Assembly (NCBI GenBank): GCA_052034865.1
Contig: JBPOIC010000019.1
Location: 1-37,688 of the forward strand
Length of the DNA stretch: 37,688 bases
Direction of reading: 5' to 3'
DNA from: JBPOIC01 sp052034865
GTDB taxonomy: Bacteria > UBA10199 > JADFYH01
Positions 1-6,653 of this stretch are shown in pieces. How positions within the stretch are numbered: position 1 is the first letter of the stretch; the number at the start of each line of letters is the position of its first letter. The notes under the pieces are model-generated. The model had not been told where the DNA came from, made no database searches, and worked only from the letters and a program-made list of their open reading frames with translations. A program made the translations under genes and the position numbers.

Positions 1-385
1 AGCCTTAGAACAGTTGACACAACACGCAGAAACCATTCTTCAGAAATTAAAACTTCCGTACCGAGTGATCACCCTGTGCACTGGCGATATCGGATTTTCA
101 TCAGCCAAAACCTATGATCTGGAAGTCTGGCTGCCCGGACAAAATGCTTACCGCGAAATTTCTTCCTGCTCGAACTTTGAGGATTTTCAGGCCCGGCGTG
201 CACGGATTCGCTATAAATCTCAGGATGGAAAAAACAGGCTGGTGCACACCCTAAATGGATCGGGTTTGGCGATTGGAAGAACCTTAATGGCGATTTTGGA
301 AAATTATCAGCAGGCCGATGGATCGGTAGAAATTCCGGAAGTGCTAAAACCCTACATGGGAGGGGAGAGTCGGATTTCGGCTTAA
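1..385 (+). CDS. serS: Seryl-tRNA synthetase, C-terminal part (cut by window start)
   Basis: This is the C-terminal part of cytosolic serine-tRNA ligase, which activates serine with ATP and charges tRNA-Ser (and tRNA-Sec). The reading frame is open to the left edge (codons from base 2), so the internal TTG at 14 is not the true start. The visible class II core includes TGDIGFSSAKTYDLEVW, then the AYREISSCSNFEDFQARR stretch and the motif 3 region NGSGLAIGRTLMAILENYQ, all typical of bacterial SerS. The end, EIPEVLKPYMGG, is the usual C-terminus of the family. About the last 127 residues of roughly 425 are present. Its stop codon overlaps the stop of the convergent M50 peptidase gene by three bases. 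No function other than SerS is likely. Confidence 0.96.
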   Translation, partial: ALEQLTQHAETILQKLKLPYRVITLCTGDIGFSSAKTYDLEVWLPGQNAYREISSCSNFEDFQARRARIRYKSQDGKNRLVHTLNGSGLAIGRTLMAILENYQQADGSVEIPEVLKPYMGGESRISA

Positions 386-1071
386 AAGATTACCCAACCC
401 ACCACAGCCCGATAGATCGGATGAAAAATTCCTCCAACCAATTTCCAGGCAATAAGAATTCCAACATAGTTGAAAGTTGGGTTGTAGATGAAGCTGCGAT
501 AGCGTTCCGTAAGCTCGGAATTTAAGAAAAAAAGAGGCAGGCTGCAGCCGTCGAGGGGAGGGACAGGAAGCAGATTAAAAACTCCCAGTAGCAGATTGAG
601 CGAAAAGGTAATGCTCACGACTTTGGCAATGTAATCCATGTAATCAGGACCCAGGGGAAGTACGAGTTGGGAAAATCGTGGAAAAGCCGGAAGATCGAAG
701 AAATGGAAGAGAAGTCCCAGTTTGATCACAAGGACCATAGCGCCCACCAGAATAAAATTGGCAATAGGCCCTGCCACTGACATGGTGGCCGAACGTTTCG
801 GATATTGCATTGCCCAATGAGGGCTGTAAGGCGTACTTGCCCAGCCAATCATCCATCCTCCAAAATAAAATGAAATCAAAGGAATGATTACCATTCCAAA
901 CGGTTCTCGCTGAATGTGGCGGGTTGGGTCGAGCGTGACCAGGCCCTGTCGTGATGCCGTTTGATCTCCCAGGCGCGAGGCTGTCCAGGCGTGCGCTGCT
1001 TCATGAAACACGGTGGAAAAAAGAAAGATCAGATACCAGATCAGGGCATCAGAGATTTTATCGTAGGGCAC
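382..1071 (-). CDS. Site-2 protease family membrane metallopeptidase (M50)
   Basis: Predicted integral-membrane zinc protease of family M50, 229 residues. The zinc motif HEAAH is at residues 23-27 (H23, E24, H27) in the first hydrophobic segment. The third ligand is in NLLPVPPLDG (D174), the family's second signature. Four or five hydrophobic segments are visible, and there is no PDZ or CBS domain, so this is the minimal form common in bacteria and archaea (YwhC/Rv-type rather than RseP). The start is a GTG with AGGA about eight bases upstream. It is the last gene of a minus-strand run after the thioesterase (60-base gap with a hairpin), and may be co-transcribed or separate. The substrate is unknown. 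Family assignment is firm; any link to the upstream acyl genes is inference. Confidence 0.88.
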   Translation of the reverse strand: MPYDKISDALIWYLIFLFSTVFHEAAHAWTASRLGDQTASRQGLVTLDPTRHIQREPFGMVIIPLISFYFGGWMIGWASTPYSPHWAMQYPKRSATMSVAGPIANFILVGAMVLVIKLGLLFHFFDLPAFPRFSQLVLPLGPDYMDYIAKVVSITFSLNLLLGVFNLLPVPPLDGCSLPLFFLNSELTERYRSFIYNPTFNYVGILIAWKLVGGIFHPIYRAVVGWVIF

Positions 1072-1114
1072 GGGTAAATCCTTTTTGCATTAAGGTGATT
1101 TTTTAAAATGGATT

Positions 1115-1140
1115 GTCGGATCATTAGGTTTTTATCCGAC
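1115..1140 (-). terminator. Hairpin spanning the thioesterase stop codon, weak terminator
   Basis: A perfect 7-bp stem (GTCGGAT/ATCCGAC) with a 12-base loop sits on the end of the thioesterase gene. On the minus strand it is followed by AATCCATTTT, a poor U-tract. It may attenuate rather than stop transcription into the M50 gene. Confidence 0.4.
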
Positions 1141-1896
1141 CGTGATCATTTGTTCAACTAACCGGATCATTTTTTTTTGATGGGTTCGGATAAAGAAGTG
1201 ACCTCCTGAAAATAACCTGACCCTGAAATCTTTTGTCGTAAATTTTTCCCATTCTTTCAAATCATTTTCAGTCATTTCCAAATCCTCTTCTCCACCCCAA
1301 ACCTCAATTGCACAGCCAACCGGACTAAAATCAGAACAAGCGTAGGTTTCGAGCATCTGCAGATCGGCACGCAGGGTTGGGAGAAAAAGCTTGAGCAGTT
1401 CCGGATAATCGAGCACTGCCGCGGGTGTTCCTCCCAACTGTCGGATTTTTTCGATAAGAGCGTCGTCGCTGAAAAGATGGTAGCGATGGATTCTTTGAAC
1501 GTGAAGGTGAGGTGCACGACTGGCGGAGATCAGAAGATTTTGAGGAGTTAAAAATGATTTTTTCTCAAGAGCCCGCGCAAGCTCGAAAGCAATGAGTCCG
1601 CCCAGGCTATGACCAAAAAAACTGAACGGAAGATCCTGAAGGTTTTCAAAAAGTGGAACGAGGGTTTCGATCAGTTCTGAAAGTTTCGTGAACGGTTTTT
1701 CATCAAATCGTCTGCCGCGACCGGGAAGCTCAATCGCACAAAGCTCAACAAAATCGGGCAGGGCAAGGGCCCAGGGGCGATAGAAAGCCGCCGAGCCTCC
1801 GGCGTACGGAAAGCAAAAAAGGCGCACCCGCTCATGCGGCACTTTACGGTAGCGTGCGATCCACGGAGTGAGAAGGGGAGAAGTGGTTTTATCCAT
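1132..1896 (-). CDS. Type II thioesterase (GrsT/TEII-like alpha/beta hydrolase)
   Basis: Predicted cytosolic thioesterase of 254 residues that hydrolyses acyl groups from phosphopantetheine carriers, as the editing thioesterases of NRPS/PKS systems do. The pieces are in the usual order: FCFPYAGGSA near residue 30, ELPGRGRR near 56, nucleophile GHSLGG at 95-100 (S97), LGGTP near 154, the LPTLRADLQMLETY segment, GGEEDLEM (probable D205) and GGHFF (H233), giving Ser-Asp-His. The open frame extends upstream to 2055, but that part overlaps the ligase gene; the ATG at 1896 begins the family-like sequence and lies 22 bases after the ligase stop. Adjacency to an acyl-AMP ligase-ACP fusion suggests that this ACP is its substrate (inference). 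Confidence 0.9.
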   Translation of the reverse strand: MDKTTSPLLTPWIARYRKVPHERVRLFCFPYAGGSAAFYRPWALALPDFVELCAIELPGRGRRFDEKPFTKLSELIETLVPLFENLQDLPFSFFGHSLGGLIAFELARALEKKSFLTPQNLLISASRAPHLHVQRIHRYHLFSDDALIEKIRQLGGTPAAVLDYPELLKLFLPTLRADLQMLETYACSDFSPVGCAIEVWGGEEDLEMTENDLKEWEKFTTKDFRVRLFSGGHFFIRTHQKKMIRLVEQMITVG

Positions 1897-1918
1897 GGAA
1901 GCGAGCTTTTCGGTAATT

Positions 1919-3973
1919 TTATTTTTTTTGAACCAGGGCCTCTGCCAGGGCATCGAGGGTTGGGTATTTCCAGAGAAGGGTGGGCGGGAAATGCTCTCCC
2001 AGGAAGTTTTCCAGATCGCCTGACAGATTGATCGCATCTTTGGAATCGAGCCCATAATCTATGAGTGAACGATGCGGATCGATTTCTTCAGGATTTAAAC
2101 CCGTGATGAGAGAAATTTGCGAAGTGAGCCAGCTCGCGATTTCATCCCTGGATTTCTGGGAAGAGGGAGGGGTCGAGTCAACCGGTGAAAAGGCAATTCG
2201 CCCTGGGCGGGCTTTTTTCTTCCATTGAAAAAGAATAGGGAGTTTTCCTTCCAGATATTCTTCGCGACACAAATGGCGTGAAATCTTTCCACTCGAGGTT
2301 TTGGCGATGGCCCCTTTTGGAATCAACACGAGGGCTGCCGGCTCGAGCTCATGGGCCTTGAGAATGGCCTGATGGATCGACTGAAGCAGGCTCTGTGCGT
2401 TTGCCTCGTCTTGAGGAACAGGATCGATTTCGTGCACGATGACCGCTTCTTCACCTTCACTACCTGTGATGGAAAATGCGGCCCCACATCCCGGCCTTAA
2501 ATTTCCGTCCACCTTCTCAATCGTCGCTTCCAGATCCTGCGGGTAGTGATTCTGACCCCTAATGATCAGAACATCTTTTAAACGCCCAGTAATGAAAAGC
2601 TCACCGTTCTGTAAAAAACCCAAATCGCCTGTCCTTAAATAGGAAAGGTTCTCATTTTCAAAAACCCCTCCAGGTTTTGCCTGAAAAACGCTTACTGTAA
2701 GATCGTGTTTTTCCCAATAGCCCTGGGCGATGCTGGGACCGCAAATCCAGATTTCACCGACTTCATCGGGAAGACAGGGTGTCAGGGTATCAGGATGGAT
2801 GATTTTTACATTCAGATCGCTTACCGCCGTACCACAGCTTACAAAAATTTCCTGATCTTCATCTGACTTCGAAGGACGGATCTGGTGCTGCTTTAACCCT
2901 TCTTTGGAAAGAGACAGTGTTGGAGGGATTTGAGCGCGTTCACCTCCTGAGACCATCAACGTCGCTTCGGCCAGGCCGTAACAGGGATAGAAGGCTTCGC
3001 GCCTGAATCCGCATGACCCAAAGCCTTCGTAGAAGCGCGCCAGGGTTTCTGCGCGGATAGGCTCTGCCCCGGTAAAGGCCAGACACCAGGAAGAAAGGTC
3101 GAGCTCTTTTCGTTGTTCGGGTGTGATTTTTCTTAAGCAAAGTTCATACGCAAAGTTCGGTCCTCCGCTCGTCGTGCCGCGATAGTCTGAGATGGCCTTG
3201 AGCCAACGAAAGGGTTTTTGAAGAAAATGCAGCGGTGACATCAGAACCGTCGGAATTTCTGCAAACAGTGGTTGGAGAATTCCTCCAATCAATCCCATGT
3301 CATGGTAAGGGGGAAGCCAGATCACCCCGCGCGCTTTGCTGGGATGAGCGAATTTTTCTTCGATCTGATGGAGGTTGTGCAAAAGATTTCCATGCGTGAG
3401 CATGACCTCTTGGGGTTGGCCGGTAGAGCCGGAGGTGTACTGCAAAAACGCCAGACTGTTGGGGGAGATCACCGGTCGGGGTGGAAGGGATTTAGGATCA
3501 GGATCCTCAGCAATTTCATCGGTTGCAATCCAGGTAAGTTTTTCAAGCTCAGGGGCCTGCTCAAAAATCAGAGGAGCCATCGCCTGGATGGCGCGGGTAG
3601 TCAGGACAAAGCGGGCATTGGAATCCTGAATGATGGAAAGCAGGCGTGGAAGTGTTCGCGAAAGACGATAGGGATCGGGTGGATAGGCCGGAACTGCGAT
3701 GACTTCTGCGTACAGGCAGCCAAAAAAAGCGGCGATATAATCGAGTCCAGGAGGATAGAGCAGCAGGGCGCGATCTTTTCTGGCATTAAAGGAATGTAAC
3801 CTGGATGCAATCTGAAGGGTTTTCTGAAGGAGCTGATCGTAGGTAAGAGTCAGGGCCTCTTCTTCACCATCATTAAGAAAGGTGTAAAGAACTTCTCCTG
3901 CATTCGAGCGGGCGCGATTCTCCAGAATTTCCAGGAGATTTTGGTCCTTCGAAATGGGATGCAGAAAATTCAT
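1919..3973 (-). CDS. Fatty acyl-AMP ligase with C-terminal acyl carrier domain
   Basis: Predicted 684-residue two-domain enzyme. Residues about 10-580 form an adenylate-forming ligase of the FAAL type: YTSGSTGQPQEV at 179-190 (the usual lysine is Gln), PPYHDMGLIGG at 221-231, YPCYGLAEATL near 329-339, YLRTGDLGF near 445-453, GRLKDVLIIRGQNHYPQDLE at 463-482 and the SSGK lysine K563. The early PAYPPDP segment and the GQNHYPQD motif favour FAAL over acyl-CoA ligase. Residues about 605-684 form an acyl carrier domain with GLDS, S644 being the probable phosphopantetheine site. The product would be acyl-ACP via acyl-AMP. Another ATG lies 33 bases upstream (4006); I prefer 3973 because AGG sits five bases before it. 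The thioesterase follows after 22 bases. No PKS or NRPS module is present in the window. Confidence 0.9.
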   Translation of the reverse strand: MNFLHPISKDQNLLEILENRARSNAGEVLYTFLNDGEEEALTLTYDQLLQKTLQIASRLHSFNARKDRALLLYPPGLDYIAAFFGCLYAEVIAVPAYPPDPYRLSRTLPRLLSIIQDSNARFVLTTRAIQAMAPLIFEQAPELEKLTWIATDEIAEDPDPKSLPPRPVISPNSLAFLQYTSGSTGQPQEVMLTHGNLLHNLHQIEEKFAHPSKARGVIWLPPYHDMGLIGGILQPLFAEIPTVLMSPLHFLQKPFRWLKAISDYRGTTSGGPNFAYELCLRKITPEQRKELDLSSWCLAFTGAEPIRAETLARFYEGFGSCGFRREAFYPCYGLAEATLMVSGGERAQIPPTLSLSKEGLKQHQIRPSKSDEDQEIFVSCGTAVSDLNVKIIHPDTLTPCLPDEVGEIWICGPSIAQGYWEKHDLTVSVFQAKPGGVFENENLSYLRTGDLGFLQNGELFITGRLKDVLIIRGQNHYPQDLEATIEKVDGNLRPGCGAAFSITGSEGEEAVIVHEIDPVPQDEANAQSLLQSIHQAILKAHELEPAALVLIPKGAIAKTSSGKISRHLCREEYLEGKLPILFQWKKKARPGRIAFSPVDSTPPSSQKSRDEIASWLTSQISLITGLNPEEIDPHRSLIDYGLDSKDAINLSGDLENFLGEHFPPTLLWKYPTLDALAEALVQKK

Positions 3974-4076
3974 GAGAACCTGTGCTTGATTCCTTAAAAC
4001 CCTCATTCAGGATTTTGATTCAGAAGAGGCAATTGGATTTTTCCGAAGACATCAGACATCCAATCCACATTCCATC

Positions 4077-5222
4077 CTATAACACCTGCCCTACATAAAG
4101 ATGGGTCGTGGGATCGACATAGCTTACGGCACTTCCGCCAGGGGCGGCAAAATAAACCTGAGTCACATTGCCAGAGGCATCTTTCAATATATCCAGATCA
4201 AGGGCGTTTTGACCATTCAGGACGGTGATGTTGCCAGTCAAAAGAGCAGTAAGGTCGGCTGAAACATCGATATAGCCGAGATCTCCCGTCGACTGCGTCA
4301 ACACGCCCGCAATCCCTCCTGTGGCCAGGGGCGCGGCAGTGATCTGAGCACCGGCGCCGGTTAAAACATTGGTAGCATCCACGCTCGCGCCAATGGCAGG
4401 GGCGGTGATCGGGTTTCCAATCGGAGTGATTACGGTGAGATCGGAAAGATTCAGATGAAACACCCGAATCTCATTGTTTTGTGAACTTAAAGCAAACAGG
4501 GCAGTGCCCGTTGCGTTGGTAGCTCCAGCCACTGAAGTGGTCGTGAGCCCCACATCGAATGAAGTGGCAGGGATTGTCAGATCGTCGGGCTGAAGAATTG
4601 AAATCAAATTACCTTCGGAAGAAGAAACAAACAGGCGGCGACTGGCAGGGTCCAGTGAAATCTGAATAGGACCAGAATTGACGGCCAGGGGCGAGCCTGC
4701 AACCTCCGTCCCATCGGTGATCGAATAGGCACGGACCAAATCATCGCTGGTGTTGCTGACAAAGAGCAGCTGCGTCGTTTCATCAAAAACAAGTCCTCCC
4801 AAAATATCTTCATCATCCAGCCCAGCCCCAGCTTCAACTTTTATTGGAGAAAATCCGGCAACGCTGAGCCCATTCGTCGAATTGTAATCGAGAACCACGA
4901 TCTGATTGCGGGGAGCGGTTCCATTGCCAATGAGAAAAAGTCGTGTCACGCCATTTCCCATTGAAACAGCTGCCAGGTCGGTGGGGAGAGCAGGAATGCG
5001 AATTGCGCTGTCTTTGTTGAGGAGGGTTTTCTCCGTCACAATCTTATGAGTGGTCAGATCAATGAGAGAAAGATTGTTATCTTCGGCGTCCGCGACAAAA
5101 AGGCGCTGAGCGGTTGCATCGATCGATAGAACTTTCGGATGTAACAGAATATTGGGAACCGAGTTCTTCGAAGTGCAGGCGAAAGAAACAAGCAGAATAA
5201 AAAGAGGTAGCAGTTTTTTCAT
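4077..5222 (-). CDS. Beta-propeller (YncE-like) lipoprotein
   Basis: Predicted lipoprotein of 381 residues. It has an N-terminal signal sequence with a lipobox ending at C16 (LVSFAC), then repeated blades of about 40-50 residues with motifs such as RLFVADAEDNNLSLIDL, LLFVSNTSDDLVRAY and RLFVSSSEGNLISIL. These match the YVTN/YncE-type seven-bladed propeller pattern. Such proteins sit on the inner or outer membrane and usually bind ligands or proteins; no catalytic residues can be named. It starts 33 bases after the stop of a second propeller lipoprotein of similar layout and lies about 100 bases upstream of the acyl-AMP ligase gene, so the three may form one transcript. The specific role is unknown. 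Confidence 0.8.
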   Translation of the reverse strand: MKKLLPLFILLVSFACTSKNSVPNILLHPKVLSIDATAQRLFVADAEDNNLSLIDLTTHKIVTEKTLLNKDSAIRIPALPTDLAAVSMGNGVTRLFLIGNGTAPRNQIVVLDYNSTNGLSVAGFSPIKVEAGAGLDDEDILGGLVFDETTQLLFVSNTSDDLVRAYSITDGTEVAGSPLAVNSGPIQISLDPASRRLFVSSSEGNLISILQPDDLTIPATSFDVGLTTTSVAGATNATGTALFALSSQNNEIRVFHLNLSDLTVITPIGNPITAPAIGASVDATNVLTGAGAQITAAPLATGGIAGVLTQSTGDLGYIDVSADLTALLTGNITVLNGQNALDLDILKDASGNVTQVYFAAPGGSAVSYVDPTTHLYVGQVL

Positions 5223-5255
5223 ATAAAGGATCCGGATTTAAGGGAGAGGTTGAGA

Positions 5256-6443
5256 TCAGGGAAAATTGCCAACCCACTGTAGGGTCGATCCATTCAGAAT
5301 CGAGATATTATGGGTCGTCTGATTGAGCACGTAAATATAGGGAGTTCCGCCCGATTGAAACAGACTGATGGCGAAAGGCGCTTCCCCGGAATCGATGCCG
5401 GCAGGGAGCGAATCTTTGGTCGAAAGGCGCGCGATTTCTACCAGGTGTTCGGTATCAATAACGGCCACTTCGTTTCCTTTGGAGATCGTGACATAGGCGC
5501 GGTGATGGGCGGCATCAACGACGACTTCGCTGGGATCTTCTCCCAGCGGGATTTCGGCAATGGCCAAAGTCGAGATCAGAATCTCTTGAGGATTACCGGA
5601 AACAGGGGGCGCATTCTGCTCCGAAAGAATTTTCAGCGCTGGAGGATTTCCTTCCACTACATAGATCCATTGCCCATCGGTCGTGATCCCTCGCGTTGAA
5701 GAAGTGTTTTTTAACACATAGTCGACAGGATCGGCTCCGGCGACAGTGAGATCCAGAGCAGTATCGGGCTCCGGAATTTCGTTCACATTGACCAAAAACA
5801 TCCGGTCACCCCGATTGGTTACAAAGAGTAAATTCCCAGAAGGAGAAAGGGTCAGCTCGCGGGTATTTTTCGTGTTTAAGACATTGTTCTGATCGGTTTC
5901 GAGCTGAAGCTTGACTTGAGTCCGGTGGGTTAAGTCCAGGACGTTATAGCTATTCAGGGATTCCTGATTGGCGACAAAAAGGTGAGAGCCATTCGAAACA
6001 ATTCCGAATGGATTGTCATCGCCATCGAACTCTTCGATTTGGAGGAAGGTGGATGAGGTCTCATCGACGTCCACGCGCAGCAGGTGATCATTTTTATCGT
6101 TGGCGTTATCGCTTAATCGATTGGTTACATAAAGTTTTTTAGCCGTGGAATCGAGGACGGCTTGCCCGCAAAAATGTTTGAGGGAAGTAGCGGCCACAAC
6201 CGTGGGGGCCTCGGGTGTCGAAAGATTGAGGATCAGCAAGGATCCATCAGAATAATTGAACGCGTTGTCTGAGTTGATCAGATAACCACGAGCATTGGTT
6301 TCGTCGATCGCAAAAAAGATCGGGCTGGAAACGGTTGGAGAGGTGGTGCTCAAGGAGATGGGTTGAAAAATGGAATTTCCCGCGCAGCCACCGAGGGTGA
6401 GGATGAAAAAAAGGATAACAAACGATTGAAGGAGTTTATTCAT
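5256..6443 (-). CDS. Beta-propeller lipoprotein
   Basis: Predicted lipoprotein of 395 residues. The signal peptide ends in the lipobox TLGGC (C20), and the mature part is a series of propeller-type blades, for example KLYVTNRLSDNANDKNDHLL, LLFVTNRGDRMFLVNV, HRAYVTISKGNEVAVIDT and YIYVLNQTTHNISILNG. The layout matches the next gene downstream (33-base gap), but residue identity appears low, so they may be old duplicates. About 190 bases separate it from ppdK upstream, and that space carries dispersed repeats, so a promoter for the lipoprotein/ligase/thioesterase group may lie there; none was recognised with confidence. Function is unknown beyond a probable envelope-located binding scaffold. 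Confidence 0.78.
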   Translation of the reverse strand: MNKLLQSFVILFFILTLGGCAGNSIFQPISLSTTSPTVSSPIFFAIDETNARGYLINSDNAFNYSDGSLLILNLSTPEAPTVVAATSLKHFCGQAVLDSTAKKLYVTNRLSDNANDKNDHLLRVDVDETSSTFLQIEEFDGDDNPFGIVSNGSHLFVANQESLNSYNVLDLTHRTQVKLQLETDQNNVLNTKNTRELTLSPSGNLLFVTNRGDRMFLVNVNEIPEPDTALDLTVAGADPVDYVLKNTSSTRGITTDGQWIYVVEGNPPALKILSEQNAPPVSGNPQEILISTLAIAEIPLGEDPSEVVVDAAHHRAYVTISKGNEVAVIDTEHLVEIARLSTKDSLPAGIDSGEAPFAISLFQSGGTPYIYVLNQTTHNISILNGSTLQWVGNFP

Positions 6444-6536
6444 GAGAGTGTTTTCAGTCAGAGTCTGGCTTGGAAAAAGGGGATTGGCCCCTGAGTTGAT
6501 TTTGAGAATGTGTTTTAGATTTTAGGGGACATGGTT

Positions 6537-6653
6537 CGGCGGGCCAAGTCCGCCTCTGTAGGATAACCATATCCCTTGTTCTGAGCCTGTCGAAGAGTTC
6601 AACGATCGAAGGATGAACTCCATTTCAAAAAAACATCAGCTTGTCGAAGAGCC
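6537..6653. repeat. Dispersed short repeat cluster reaching into ppdK 3' end
   Basis: The spacer after ppdK holds a GGCGG/CCGCC hairpin (near 6539-6553) and two direct copies of TGTCGAAGAG (6588-6597 and 6642-6651) in the wider form GAGCCTGTCGAAGAG or CAGCTTGTCGAAGAG. Between them is a GTTCA...TGAAC inverted repeat around a central CGATCG. The second copy overlaps the last codons and the stop of ppdK. The look is that of a small dispersed intergenic repeat; its family is not identified. Confidence 0.55.

Noticed and set aside
3272..3799. 175-residue plus-strand frame inside the acyl-AMP ligase gene
   Set aside because: Antisense shadow of clear FAAL motifs; no ribosome site or domain.
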